The position numbers and the translations under genes were made by a program. Shown here in pieces: positions 1 to 9,106 of a stretch of DNA of 39,218 nt. The stretch's first letter is position 1. The number at the start of each line of letters is the position of its first letter. This DNA comes from an uncultured Pseudomonadota bacterium (GTDB taxonomy: Bacteria; Pseudomonadota; Alphaproteobacteria; RF32; CAG-239): positions 1 through 39,218 of the forward strand of contig CASFNK010000048.1 of NCBI GenBank assembly GCA_949295995.1, in the 5' to 3' direction. Below the pieces are notes generated by a model that searched no databases, was not told the origin of the DNA, and saw nothing but the letters and a program-made list of their open reading frames with translations.

Positions 1-5
1 TACGG

Positions 6-125
6 TTTTAGAAATTTTGAAAACTACCGCTTGCGTGTTCGAATTTTATGTGCTTAATTTATTTTAATTTGGTGTTTTGATTATGATACTTTTTTACAAC
101 TTGCCCCATACTTTGACGATGAACC
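6..125 (+). repeat. 120-bp repeat, left copy (inverted relative to the right end)
   Basis: Read base by base, this stretch is the exact reverse complement of 39099-39218. Identity stops after 125, and only five more bases lie outside it at the left edge. It is AT-rich and contains no convincing gene. It lies downstream of the tRNA-Arg terminator, as the other copy lies downstream of the tRNA-Asn terminator. A dispersed chromosomal repeat that ended the assembly is the simplest reading. Terminal repeats of a linear replicon are less likely given the housekeeping gene content. Confidence 0.9.
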
Positions 126-210
126 CACGGACGGCAAAACAGCAAAGTCTTGCGATTAAACGCGCTGCGTTTACCGCTGTCGCGGCTGAGCACGTTAACC
201 AACCTTCACC

Positions 211-253
211 GCGCCATAAAAAAAGCCTCCGCTGGAGGCTTTTTTTATGGCGC
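211..253 (-). terminator. Intrinsic terminator of the tRNA-Pro/tRNA-Arg unit
   Basis: A perfect 20-bp stem (211-230 with 234-253) has a 3-nt loop and symmetric seven-base A and T tracts, so it could stop transcription from either side. The tRNA-Arg CCA end, the discriminator and two acceptor-stem bases (248-253) lie inside the stem. The tRNA fold and the terminator fold therefore compete for the same bases. Confidence 0.85.
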
Positions 254-324
254 GCCCTAGACGATTCGAACGTCTGACCCACAGCTTAGAAGGCTGTTGC
301 TCTATCCAGCTGAGCTAAGGGCGC
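248..324 (-). tRNA. tRNA-Arg (anticodon UCU)
   Basis: The minus strand folds into a complete cloverleaf. It has a 7-bp acceptor stem (GCGCCCT with AGGGCGC), a D arm, an anticodon loop CTTCTAA, a five-base variable loop and a T loop TTCGAAT. Discriminator G and CCA are encoded. It decodes AGA and AGG codons and is probably cotranscribed with tRNA-Pro 20 bp upstream. Confidence 0.95.
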
Positions 325-344
325 ATCTGCAAGAAGAATCTAGG

Positions 345-421
345 TGGTCGGGACAGGCGGATTCGAACCGTCGGCATCTTGCTCCCAAAGCAAGCGCTCT
401 ACCAGGCTGAGCTATGTCCCG
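345..421 (-). tRNA. tRNA-Pro (anticodon UGG)
   Basis: A 77-nt cloverleaf on the minus strand has acceptor stem CGGGACA/TGTCCCG, anticodon loop TTTGGGA and T loop TTCGAAT. Discriminator A and CCA are encoded. It is the first gene of the two-tRNA unit. Confidence 0.95.
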
Positions 422-449
422 CAGACCTGCGATTCTCAAACCAAGGAAT

Positions 450-477
450 AAATTACCCTAAATAAAATAAAATGCAA
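450..477 (-). promoter_or_regulatory. Possible sigma70-type promoter for the tRNA-Pro/Arg unit
   Basis: On the minus strand TTGCAT (472-477) and TAATTT (450-455) are separated by 16 bp and sit about 30 bp before the tRNA-Pro 5' end. The -10 match is moderate. Confidence 0.4.
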
Positions 478-483
478 GTATTT

Positions 484-1218
484 TTATATAATTTTTGGTT
501 CGGTAATTAACCCTTTTTCTTGAAAACTGTAATAACCATTATTGCTGACAATCAAATGGTCAAACAATTTGATACCAACGGCTGCCGCAGCCACATTGAT
601 TTTATTGGTAATTTCCATATCCGCACGAGACGGCGTAACATCTCCTGAAGGGTGGTTATGAACTAAGATAATAGCTCTGGCACCATGCAGCATTGCCGAT
701 TTAATAACTTCTCTGGGATGAATAGCTACTTGATTAATTGTACCTCTTTGCTGAACTTCTTCCCCGATGACTTTTAGCTTCACATCTAAGAAAATAATAC
801 GAAATTCTTCAATATCTTTGTGCCCGATTGCCGTTCTGCAATAATCCAACATAGAATCCCAGTTATTAATCACCGGAGCATCCATATTTTTCAAACTATC
901 CCAACTGGAGCGAACGGCGGCTTCCCGTACAATATTGAACACGATATAACTGCTTTCTTTAATACCCGATACTTCATAAAGAGCGGCAGCCGGGGCATTA
1001 ATCACGGCAGAAAAGCTGCCAAACTTAGCCAAGAGCTGTTTAGCCAAAGGTTTAACGTCTTTTCTGGGAATTGAGAGCATTAACAAGAGTTCCAATAACT
1101 CATAATCAGGCATATCACGCCCACCGCCCAATAGGAAACGCTCTTTCAACCGTTTTCTATGCCCGTAATAATCGGGAACTTGCTCTTTAGAATCAGAAAT
1201 ATCTTTTTGAATAGTCAT
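484..1218 (-). CDS. radC: RadC family JAB/MPN-domain protein
   Basis: This 244-residue protein has the usual RadC length and order. A helix-hairpin-helix-like N-terminal part (about 40-100) is followed by a JAB/MPN metalloprotease-like domain. The metal-binding signature HNHPSGDVTPSRAD lies at 187-200 and the conserved Glu region (GEEVQQRGT) at 152-160. The family was named for DNA repair, but its biochemical role is not settled. The gene lies 6 bp downstream of map, so it is probably the last gene of an sfsA-map-radC transcript. No clear Shine-Dalgarno sequence precedes the ATG, which suggests translational coupling. Confidence 0.93.
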   Translation of the reverse strand: MTIQKDISDSKEQVPDYYGHRKRLKERFLLGGGRDMPDYELLELLLMLSIPRKDVKPLAKQLLAKFGSFSAVINAPAAALYEVSGIKESSYIVFNIVREAAVRSSWDSLKNMDAPVINNWDSMLDYCRTAIGHKDIEEFRIIFLDVKLKVIGEEVQQRGTINQVAIHPREVIKSAMLHGARAIILVHNHPSGDVTPSRADMEITNKINVAAAAVGIKLFDHLIVSNNGYYSFQEKGLITEPKII

Positions 1219-1224
1219 CGTCTG

Positions 1225-2031
1225 TTAGTCAATTTTATAAGGAGGTTTATCCAATCCTTTAGGTGAATAAGTAAACACTTCATAACCGTCTTTGGTAACC
1301 GCCAAAGAATGCTCAAACTGAGCGGATAAAGATTTATCACGGGTTACTGCGGTCCAACCGTTTTTCAAAATAAAGCCATCGGGTTTACCAATATTAATCA
1401 TCGGTTCAATCGTAAAGAACATCCCCTCTTCCATAATTGGTCCGGTTCCTTTACGGGCAATATGCATAACATTAGGAGCATCATGAAAAACTTTTCCCAA
1501 ACCATGGCCGCAGAACATATCAACCACGCCATACCCGTATTTGTGAGCATATTCGGCAATCACATAACCGATATCGCCAAAATGCACACCGGGTTTCACC
1601 ACATCGATACCACGCATCATACACTCGTAAGTAACCTCGCACAAACGCGTTGCTTTGAGCTTAGGCTTTCCGGCGTAATACATTCTGCTAGTATCGCCAT
1701 ACCACCCATCGACAATAGCCGTAACATCAATATTTAAGATATCGCCGTCGGCTAATTTATGTTCCATATCAGGAATTCCGTGGCAAATCACATGATTAAT
1801 GGAAATACAAGTTGATTTTGGATAACCATGATATCCAAGGCAGGCCGGAATTGCCCCTTTAGAAATCATAAATTCACGACATTTATCATCGAGCTCACCG
1901 GTTGTAACACCAACTTGCACAAAAGGAGTAATATAATCCAAACATTCTGCCGCTACTTTACCGGCTTTTCGCATTCCTTCAAATCCGGCTTTATCGTGAA
2001 TCATAATGCCGTCTTTTCTTTTGATTTCCAA
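1225..2031 (-). CDS. map: Type I methionine aminopeptidase (probable TTG start)
   Basis: The enzyme removes the initiator Met from nascent proteins after deformylation. All five metal ligands are recognisable: Asp102 (NIDVT), Asp113 (GDTS), His176 (CGHGLG), Glu209 (FTIEP) and Glu240 (FEHS). Active-site His84 lies in CHGIPD. The 268-residue call starts at TTG, chosen because an AGGAG lies 7 nt upstream. The next in-frame ATG is at codon 10 (2004) and would also leave the catalytic domain whole. The order sfsA, map, radC is common in Alphaproteobacteria. The deformylase partner, def, is at 34215. Confidence 0.95.
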   Translation of the reverse strand: MEIKRKDGIMIHDKAGFEGMRKAGKVAAECLDYITPFVQVGVTTGELDDKCREFMISKGAIPACLGYHGYPKSTCISINHVICHGIPDMEHKLADGDILNIDVTAIVDGWYGDTSRMYYAGKPKLKATRLCEVTYECMMRGIDVVKPGVHFGDIGYVIAEYAHKYGYGVVDMFCGHGLGKVFHDAPNVMHIARKGTGPIMEEGMFFTIEPMINIGKPDGFILKNGWTAVTRDKSLSAQFEHSLAVTKDGYEVFTYSPKGLDKPPYKID

Positions 2032-2041
2032 TTCAAATCTC

Positions 2042-2740
2042 CTAATACAAAATATTCATACTTTGAGTAATGTTTATACTTTTATCATCAATAGTGCAAC
2101 CATAACCGCAAAATTTCAAACCATTTTTTGCTTCATCAAAAATTCTGGCAGCAGCCGCCGGTTCGATTGTCCAGCTAAATTTGATATCCTGACAATCCAT
2201 TCTTGGGACGATTAGTAAAACATAAGTCTCATACCCCATTTTACGCAAATTGGCAAACTCACCAAACATCGACATCTCAAAAAAATTCAAAAACGACGGA
2301 AAGACCACATTAGCACCTTGCTTATTATAAATACTAACGGCATAGACATAAGCATATTCTTCTTTTTCGTTTGAAAATTCGAGATTAGCATATTTAATAT
2401 TTTCACCCGCTCCGACTTTTCTCAATTGAGAATAGCGAGAAAACTCTTGCAATAAACCTTTTGCAAACGCCTCTTCAACCAATGTTTGTGCATAATTTGG
2501 GCTAATCATAATCAAAGCCCCGTCTTTTTGCACCATCACGGCTTCATATTTAAGACGATTACTTATTTTATTTATAGGCAACAGCCACACAATTGTTCCG
2601 ACTTTATAAATATTCTGCTTAGCATCTAATTCGGGACAAAAGGCAGAAACGACCTCTTCTGCATTGATTTTCACATCCAAAATCAAATTTTTATAACATC
2701 TTATAATTTCACCTTTTATCAGTTCAGAATCAAATTGCAT
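2042..2740 (-). CDS. sfsA: SfsA-like protein (divergent)
   Basis: The 232-residue length, the N-terminal pattern (ligand-type VKG/CY opening, then a short barrel) and the C-terminal block fit SfsA. That block covers a Lys/Arg-rich helix, LLIVPRMDC at about 185-193 and a closing 'FCGYGCTI' segment. SfsA is a conserved putative nucleic-acid-binding or nuclease-like protein whose function is uncertain. Several canonical residues differ, so the call rests partly on position directly upstream of map. A GAAGGA stands before the ATG. The terminator at 2755-2793 separates it from the RNase J gene. Confidence 0.65.
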   Translation of the reverse strand: MQFDSELIKGEIIRCYKNLILDVKINAEEVVSAFCPELDAKQNIYKVGTIVWLLPINKISNRLKYEAVMVQKDGALIMISPNYAQTLVEEAFAKGLLQEFSRYSQLRKVGAGENIKYANLEFSNEKEEYAYVYAVSIYNKQGANVVFPSFLNFFEMSMFGEFANLRKMGYETYVLLIVPRMDCQDIKFSWTIEPAAAARIFDEAKNGLKFCGYGCTIDDKSINITQSMNILY

Positions 2741-2754
2741 AATATTCCTTCTCT

Positions 2755-2793
2755 AAAAAACAAATAGAGCATACTCTTTCAATGCTCTATTTG
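2755..2793 (-). terminator. Terminator of the RNase J-like gene
   Basis: A perfect 12-bp stem (2761-2772 with 2782-2793) is followed on the minus strand by six Ts. It lies between the RNase J stop and the sfsA start. Confidence 0.8.
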
Positions 2794-2813
2794 CAATTCA
2801 TTTTAAGATTTAA

Positions 2814-4787
2814 TCAAGAATTTCTGCCCTTACTCATCTTCAGAACTTGAATATTATTTACTTTATTTTTCTCTAAAGATTTTTTATAGGCTTCAATGGC
2901 TTGCAGAGCTTTAGCTTTTTTCCACTCTTTCTTGGTCATTTTTCCGCCATTTTCGCCCACCTCACGTCTTCTTTTCGAGCGATGAGTGCCATATTTTAAT
3001 TCTTTGGGCGAGAGATGCTGAGGTTCATCACCAAGAGGTAACTCAGTCATCGTATCATCCAACATATTTTGACTGCTGGAGACAAAACGCGTCGAATAAG
3101 GACCTTTGGTAACCGGCGTATTTTCAATCTCCATCAATTTTTCAATCGGCATATAGTTTTCATCAATCCGCCAAAATTCCGTAATACCTTCTTGTGGAAT
3201 ATTTGGATTTGGATGAAGCGGGTTTTGATAAATAACTTTCACCCCAATCCAAGTCAAAGGCTCAAAAGGTTTAGGCTCATTAATTGTTCTGTTTTGACCT
3301 ACTTGCATCACTTCTTGATTTTGAGCCAAAACAACTTTTCCGCCGTGAGCTTCAATAATTCGTTTGGTATTCTCACATTGTTCGGGATTACCGTGAATTG
3401 GCGTATAAACTACATTCAGAGCATAGATTTTGATAACATCAACCAAACGCCCCAAAGCCTTGGCATTAATGTGTCCAGAATCTTGCATTTGCACTTCTTC
3501 AAAATTGGCAATTTTGCGAGAAGAAGGCGTCATCACCACTTTAGCCCCTTTGGCAGCCAAGCGTTGCAGCATCTCGGGACCGGTTTTACCGTTAATATCA
3601 TCAATAATTCTTTGTCTTGCCAAAATGAGTGTATTTTTTCCAACCCGAATGGTTTTGTGCAAATCCAAAGCCATCAAAGTTACGGAAGCCATCGGAATAT
3701 TTGCCAAATCACCTTTGTTGTGGTTGTATTCTTCCAAACCTTGGGCAAAAGCACCGGTTGCAACCACATATTTCGGTTTAATGTTCTTATCATTGAGATA
3801 AGCATCTAAGGTTCCGCTATATACAAACTTATCAAAATCCAGATGTCCGCTATCGGTCATGGCTTGCTTAACCAACTGCAGCCATTTTCCATCCAAGAAA
3901 ACTTTCGTGTTTAATTTTTTTGCCACTTCAATATCAATGGCAATATTTTCGACACTGCGCGAAATCACCGGAGAAATAATCAAATTTCTATCGGGATTAG
4001 CTTTAATGACATTATAAGTATTTTCCACCGCCTTTTCAAAACCGATTCTATCTTTACCGTTCGGGACGGTAGAGGTTGAGTCGATTTGAACATTGGTTAC
4101 CAATTTACGGCGTAACAAATCCTTATACTGTTCAAAACTAAAACTTTCACCGACCGGCATATTTTCTTCAACCAAGAAGTCGCCGTTATTAATAATACCG
4201 GCAGAAGGCTGACCGTTCACTTTAGTTAAAGTATGGAAGCCCAAAGCATCCACCACGCTGTGGCTGACGGTAAAAGGTTCTATTTCAATATCTTGACCTA
4301 CTAAAATTTTATCACCGGGATTAATTTTTTCAATAAACGGCGGCTGCATTCCCAATTGCAAAAAGGCTTTAGCGATTAAACTGCGGGTAAAAGCACTTGC
4401 CTTAATCGGCGGAAGCTCATAGCCCATACGCACATAATTAATCAATGCACCGATATGGTCTTCATGCGCATGCGTCAAACAAATAATCGCCACTGGTTTT
4501 TTGGCTTTAAGTTCTTGCTTGGTTACAGGATCAATCCGGTCAAAATATTCTCCCACATCAGGATAAGCCGTACTAAATCCCGATTCATAAGGCGCAAAAA
4601 TACAACCCAAATCAAACATCACCCTCTTTGTTTCCAAAGCCTCGTTTGTGTGTTCAATCACCATACAGTTTCCGCCGATGCGGTCTTTATTTACACCGCC
4701 GATAAATTCAACTTTTGTACCTGGTTCAACTCTATCCACTGAAGCTCTGCGCCATTTTTTTAAGGTTGGCTGCAATTTTTTAGACAT
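2814..4787 (-). CDS. RNase J-like metallo-beta-lactamase/beta-CASP ribonuclease
   Basis: The metal-binding motif HAHEDH lies at residues 106-111. A beta-CASP domain follows, with the late motifs SGH and PIHG typical of RNase J, which degrades and matures RNA in the cytoplasm. The start is set at MSKKLQ because AGGAGG sits 5 nt upstream. A longer reading adds seven codons that contain this ribosome binding site. At 657 residues it is about 100 longer than most RNase J proteins. The extra length is largely a C-terminal Lys/Arg-rich tail (from about 555) that may bind RNA. HAHEDH replaces the more common HGHEDH. It is monocistronic, with its own terminator. Confidence 0.85.
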   Translation of the reverse strand: MSKKLQPTLKKWRRASVDRVEPGTKVEFIGGVNKDRIGGNCMVIEHTNEALETKRVMFDLGCIFAPYESGFSTAYPDVGEYFDRIDPVTKQELKAKKPVAIICLTHAHEDHIGALINYVRMGYELPPIKASAFTRSLIAKAFLQLGMQPPFIEKINPGDKILVGQDIEIEPFTVSHSVVDALGFHTLTKVNGQPSAGIINNGDFLVEENMPVGESFSFEQYKDLLRRKLVTNVQIDSTSTVPNGKDRIGFEKAVENTYNVIKANPDRNLIISPVISRSVENIAIDIEVAKKLNTKVFLDGKWLQLVKQAMTDSGHLDFDKFVYSGTLDAYLNDKNIKPKYVVATGAFAQGLEEYNHNKGDLANIPMASVTLMALDLHKTIRVGKNTLILARQRIIDDINGKTGPEMLQRLAAKGAKVVMTPSSRKIANFEEVQMQDSGHINAKALGRLVDVIKIYALNVVYTPIHGNPEQCENTKRIIEAHGGKVVLAQNQEVMQVGQNRTINEPKPFEPLTWIGVKVIYQNPLHPNPNIPQEGITEFWRIDENYMPIEKLMEIENTPVTKGPYSTRFVSSSQNMLDDTMTELPLGDEPQHLSPKELKYGTHRSKRRREVGENGGKMTKKEWKKAKALQAIEAYKKSLEKNKVNNIQVLKMSKGRNS

Positions 4788-4943
4788 AACGCCTCCTGCA
4801 AACATCAAGATTAATGGCTATATAATACCTACATTTGACAAAATTTCAAGTTTTTTCTACAAAATTTTACAATTTTTCTTTCCTTGAAATTTTCAGACTT
4901 AGGAATTACCTTTAAAACAGCGTCAAAAATAAGGAGAAAACCC

Positions 4944-5426
4944 ATGCAAGCGATTCTTAAATTCATCTATTCAACATTATTGGTTATGGTAGCGGCTTGG
5001 CTCTGCGGCATATTTACGCATATTGGTATTGAAGGCTGGTATAATGGTTATGAAAAACCATTTGGCACCCCGCCAAACTGGGTCTTTTCTCCGATGTGGA
5101 CACTCATCTACGCGCTAATGATTATTTCGTTTTATATGGTTCTCAACACCGCTTCGCACTTAAAAAAGCGTGCCGTCATTTTGTTTATCTCTCAGTTGTT
5201 TTTGCAAATTGCATGGTGTTGGGCCTATTTCAGCGAAGGTTTGCTGGGCCTTGGATTGGTCATCATCATAGCGTTGGATATTGTGTTCTTTAAGATGATA
5301 CAATCTTTCCAAAAAATATCACCCATGGCGGCTCATCTGAATTGGCTTGGTTTTGCTTGGATGTGCTACGCCACATTTTTGAATTCAACTTTTGTTTACA
5401 CTTACGGAAGTATAATTGAATTTTAA
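4944..5426 (+). CDS. tspO: TspO/MBR family tryptophan-rich sensory protein
   Basis: This 160-residue membrane protein has five hydrophobic segments and many Trp residues. It carries the family signature PFGTPPNWVFSPMWTLIYAL in the first extramembrane loop and start of TM2. TspO proteins bind tetrapyrroles and affect porphyrin and stress responses. The ATG at 4944 was chosen because AAGGAG lies 7 nt upstream and it opens directly into TM1. An upstream in-frame ATG at 4884 would add 20 polar residues. It sits alone between divergent RNase J and alaS. Confidence 0.93.
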   Translation: MQAILKFIYSTLLVMVAAWLCGIFTHIGIEGWYNGYEKPFGTPPNWVFSPMWTLIYALMIISFYMVLNTASHLKKRAVILFISQLFLQIAWCWAYFSEGLLGLGLVIIIALDIVFFKMIQSFQKISPMAAHLNWLGFAWMCYATFLNSTFVYTYGSIIEF

Positions 5427-5511
5427 TGAAAATTTTACTAGACTCTTAGCCCAAAATACAATAAAAAAGGAAAGGTTTAAATAATTAATTTTTTGGGAAG
5501 TAAAATTAACC

Positions 5512-8142
5512 ATGACAACAACTCTAAAAGATATAAGAAATACATACTTAAATTTCTTTGCAAAACACGACCATAAAATCATTCCGTCCTCATCACTTGT
5601 GCCGGACAATGACCCAACCTTGATGTTCACCAACTCGGGAATGGTTCAATTCAAAAATATTTTCACCGGCAACGAAAAACGCGACTATACACGAGCGACG
5701 ACTTCCCAAAAATCCGTTCGAGCCGGTGGCAAACACAATGACTTGGATTCCGTCGGATATGACGTCAGACACCACACGTTTTTTGAAATGTTGGGTAACT
5801 TTTCTTTTGGCGATTATTTCAAAGAAGATGCCATTGCTTGGGCGTGGGAATTGGTTACTAAAGAGTTTTGTATTCCGAAAGACCGCTTAGCCGTTACCGT
5901 ATATCACACCGATGATGTATCGCGCAACATCTGGCGTAAAGTTTCGGGTTTACCTGAAGACCGCATTATCGGCATTTCCACCAAAGACAATTTCTGGCAA
6001 ATGGGTGATACCGGTCCTTGCGGTTATTGCTCTGAGATTTTCTACGACCATGGTCCCGAAGTTTGGGGCGGTCTCCCCGGCACACCGGAAGAAGACGGCG
6101 ACCGCTGGATTGAAATTTGGAACTTGGTTTTTGATGAATTTGAAGACTTACCCGATGGCAGCCGAATTCCATTAAAACAACGTTGCATTGATACCGGCAT
6201 GGGCTTGGAAAGAATGTCTGCCATTTTGCAAGGCGTTCACTCTAACTATGAAATTGACTTGTTCAAAAACCTGATAAACGATATTTCCAAACTCACCGGT
6301 GCCGACCCGGAAGGACCTTTGAAATCTTCTTTCAATGTTATTGCCGACCACTTACGTGCCATGAGCTTTTTGATTGCCGACGGCGTATTACCGACCAACG
6401 AAGGTCGCGGCTATGTTTTGCGTCGTATTATGCGCAGAGCTATGCGTCATGTTCAACTGCTCGGCATTCATGAACCGATGATTTATAAACTTTTGCCCTC
6501 ATTACAAAGAGAAATGGGAGAGGCTTATCCTGAGCTCTATCGAGCACAAGCTCTCATCAGCGAAACGATTAAGACTGAAGAAAGCCGTTTTATCAAAACT
6601 CTGGATAAAGGTCTTCGTATTTTGGATGAAGAAACAGCAAATCTCAAATCCGGTGATGAATTAAGCGGTTCGGTTGCTTTCAAACTCTACGATACTTATG
6701 GTTTCCCGCTTGACCTCACACAAGATGCCTTGCGCAACAAAAACATCTCGGTAGATACCAAAGGTTTTGATGAAGCCATGGCTAAACAAAAAGCCGAAGC
6801 CCGTAAAAATTGGGCTGGTTCTGGCGATGCCGGCACGGAAAAAGTTTGGTTTGAGCTTCAAGAAAAAGTCGGCTCGACTGAGTTTTTAGGTTACAATACC
6901 TTAAAAGCTGACGGTCAAGTTACGGCTTTGGTTGTCAACAATGAATCACTTAACGTCGTAAGCCGCGGTGAATTTTGGCTGATAGCCAACCAAACTCCGT
7001 TTTATGCCGAAATGGGCGGACAAGTCGGCGATATTGGCTTAATCAGCAGTGATGATGTTACCATCCAAGTTTTGGACGTCAAAAAGAAATTAGACAGCAT
7101 TTCAGCCCACTTGTGCAAACTCATCAAAGGCAGCGTCAAAGTTGGAGATGTTTTAACTTTCCAAGTAGCTGAACAAAATCGCAAAAACATTTGCGCTAAC
7201 CACTCGGTTACTCACCTACTCCACCGTGCTTTGCGTGATGTATTAGGCAATCACGTTGCACAAAAAGGTTCATACGTTTCAGCTGAAAGAATGCGTTTTG
7301 ACTTATCTCACCCCAAACAAATCACGGCTGAGGAGATTCGTCAGGTTGAAAACATTGTCAACAACGCCATTCGTCGAAACTATCATGTAACCACAGCATT
7401 AATGTCGCAGGAAGAAGCCATTAAATCCGGTGCCATGGCTCTGTTTGGTGAAAAATACGGTGAAGAAGTCCGCGTTGTATCAATGGGAAATGATAAAGAA
7501 GTCTTCTCAAGAGAGCTTTGCGGCGGTACGCACGTTAAAGAAACCGGCGATATCGGCTATTTCAATATTATATCTGAAAGTGCTGTTTCGGCAGGTGTTC
7601 GACGCTTAGAATGTTTAACCGGACACGGTGCCGAACAATTCGTTCAAGAGATGGAAGATAAACTCCACGCCGTTGGTAATTTGCTCAAAACCAGCCCTAA
7701 TGATTTGGAAAAGAGAGTAAAACAACTCTTAGAAGAAAAGAAAAAACTCGAAAACGATATGTTTGAGCTGAAAAAACGTTTTGCCAGCAATAAAGCGGCC
7801 GACAATCGTGAAAATTTTGAACTCATCAACGGTGTCAAATTTGTGGGTCGCGCCATTCCGAATGTCCACCCCAAAGAATTAAAAGCCTTTATTGATGAGA
7901 TTACCCCCGAACTTGGCTCTGGTATTGTGGTACTAGCTTCCAATAAAGATGACAAAGCCTCAATTGTGGTTGGCGTTACCAAAGATTTAACCGCCAAATA
8001 TTCAGCAATCGACTTGGTAAAGAAGGCTTCGCAAGCCGTTGGCGGCCAAGGTGGCGGCGGACGTCCGGATATGGCACAAGCCGGTGGTCCGAACGGTGAA
8101 AAAATCGCCGATGCCATTGAAGCTGTGAAAAAAGCAATCTAA
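5512..8142 (+). CDS. alaS: Alanyl-tRNA synthetase
   Basis: The 876-residue protein has the full AlaRS layout. A class II catalytic core opens with the 'FTNSGMVQF' motif and is followed by a tRNA-recognition helical region. The editing domain has HxxxH at about 564-568 (HSVTH) and CxxxH at about 670-674 (CGGTH). A coiled coil follows at about 725-765, then a glycine-rich C-Ala domain containing GGQGGGGRPD. It charges tRNA-Ala and clears Ser/Gly mischarging. The start lacks a strong Shine-Dalgarno sequence. The gene ends in a bidirectional terminator. Confidence 0.98.
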   Translation: MTTTLKDIRNTYLNFFAKHDHKIIPSSSLVPDNDPTLMFTNSGMVQFKNIFTGNEKRDYTRATTSQKSVRAGGKHNDLDSVGYDVRHHTFFEMLGNFSFGDYFKEDAIAWAWELVTKEFCIPKDRLAVTVYHTDDVSRNIWRKVSGLPEDRIIGISTKDNFWQMGDTGPCGYCSEIFYDHGPEVWGGLPGTPEEDGDRWIEIWNLVFDEFEDLPDGSRIPLKQRCIDTGMGLERMSAILQGVHSNYEIDLFKNLINDISKLTGADPEGPLKSSFNVIADHLRAMSFLIADGVLPTNEGRGYVLRRIMRRAMRHVQLLGIHEPMIYKLLPSLQREMGEAYPELYRAQALISETIKTEESRFIKTLDKGLRILDEETANLKSGDELSGSVAFKLYDTYGFPLDLTQDALRNKNISVDTKGFDEAMAKQKAEARKNWAGSGDAGTEKVWFELQEKVGSTEFLGYNTLKADGQVTALVVNNESLNVVSRGEFWLIANQTPFYAEMGGQVGDIGLISSDDVTIQVLDVKKKLDSISAHLCKLIKGSVKVGDVLTFQVAEQNRKNICANHSVTHLLHRALRDVLGNHVAQKGSYVSAERMRFDLSHPKQITAEEIRQVENIVNNAIRRNYHVTTALMSQEEAIKSGAMALFGEKYGEEVRVVSMGNDKEVFSRELCGGTHVKETGDIGYFNIISESAVSAGVRRLECLTGHGAEQFVQEMEDKLHAVGNLLKTSPNDLEKRVKQLLEEKKKLENDMFELKKRFASNKAADNRENFELINGVKFVGRAIPNVHPKELKAFIDEITPELGSGIVVLASNKDDKASIVVGVTKDLTAKYSAIDLVKKASQAVGGQGGGGRPDMAQAGGPNGEKIADAIEAVKKAI

Positions 8143-8148
8143 CGCATA

Positions 8149-8180
8149 AAAAAAACGGGGTATTTTTACCCCGTTTTTTT
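8149..8180. terminator. Bidirectional terminator between alaS and the secreted protein genes
   Basis: A 12-bp stem (8149-8160 with 8169-8180) joins a seven-base A tract and CGGGG to CCCCG and a seven-base T tract, with an 8-nt loop. It serves alaS and the convergent gene that ends at 8193. Confidence 0.9.
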
Positions 8181-8192
8181 ACTCATGTAGCC

Positions 8193-9089
8193 TTAAAAAG
8201 CTAGAACCGGACGAACGTAGCGATCGGTAATCTTACTGTCTTTGTGAGTATATTGGTTATATTTGTAGTCCATTTGACCACTAGCCATATCCAAATACCA
8301 CGCATTGCTATCTGATTGTTCGGTAGAGGCCCAATAAGGCCTAGATTGCAACGCACTCCTATTTAATTTTTGCAAAGCAACATTTACTTTATCTTTATTT
8401 TGATACAATATATTAAGCTCTGCCACATTTGGTAAAAACCACTGTCCGGCGGCAAACCAACTCTTGACCGCACTAACCGACCCTGGTTGATATTTATAAC
8501 AATAGCTAGCCGCAGGATAAAAAATTTGGTTTTTATTTTTTTCGCTAAAAGCATAAAGCGTTGCTTCATATGCCACAATTATAGCGGTATTTTCTTTTCC
8601 CGCCTTGCCGCAAGTTAGAGGATTAGCACCACATTTTTGCAAATTAGGTATCCCTTTATCCCACAATTGAAATAGTGTATCTTCGCCACCACCATTATAA
8701 TTATAAACACTGCCTTGCCCCCACTTAGCAGATATCTCATCCAAAGCTATTGCCAGACGATTAACCGGGTCAAAGACAACGCCGATAGCTCGGTTATCAA
8801 CCATATAAACATAATCAGCTCTGGTGGTATGATCTTCATATAAAATATCTCCGGCATTACCGCTGCTTCCGGGGTCTATTTCCGCCATAGTCAGGCAAAA
8901 CATTTTGCTTTGGTCATGCGGGCATTTTAATATCTTTTCCGCTGATGCGCAATCGGTCGAACTCATCGTATAGCCCAAATCCTCGCATGACGGTGGCATA
9001 ACACAAGTTTGTGCTTGCGCTTTGTTTACGGAGAAAGCGGTTAATATCAACAGCATTGCTCCTGCAATTAATAAATTTTTCTTTATCAT
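8193..9089 (-). CDS. Secreted DUF1566-like protein with a Cys-rich N-terminal module
   Basis: A signal peptide of about 26 residues (cleavage after AQA) leads a 298-residue exported protein. Residues 29-65 carry a Cys-rich module with the pattern C..LGY....DC......LKCP......C. The C-terminal half matches the DUF1566/Lcl-type pattern: 'WFLPNVAEL', then YWASTEQSDSNAWY, then a closing 'DRYVRPVLAF'. Such domains occur in surface or secreted proteins of unknown role. An AAGGAG precedes the ATG. The gene follows the other Cys-rich gene by 17 bp, so the two are probably one operon and cooperate at the cell surface. Confidence 0.75.
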   Translation of the reverse strand: MIKKNLLIAGAMLLILTAFSVNKAQAQTCVMPPSCEDLGYTMSSTDCASAEKILKCPHDQSKMFCLTMAEIDPGSSGNAGDILYEDHTTRADYVYMVDNRAIGVVFDPVNRLAIALDEISAKWGQGSVYNYNGGGEDTLFQLWDKGIPNLQKCGANPLTCGKAGKENTAIIVAYEATLYAFSEKNKNQIFYPAASYCYKYQPGSVSAVKSWFAAGQWFLPNVAELNILYQNKDKVNVALQKLNRSALQSRPYWASTEQSDSNAWYLDMASGQMDYKYNQYTHKDSKITDRYVRPVLAF

Positions 9090-9106
9090 GGTCTTTCTCC
9101 TTTTGC

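Noticed and set aside
77-282. Short frames at the left end on both strands, and the related frame 38956-39147 at the right end
   Set aside because: They combine the repeat with terminator and antisense tRNA sequence. The similar N-terminal peptide only reflects the DNA repeat.
3069-3809. Long frame opposite the RNase J gene and similar long antisense frames elsewhere (for example 33277-33921)
   Set aside because: They are shadows of well-supported genes, without ribosome binding sites or domains.
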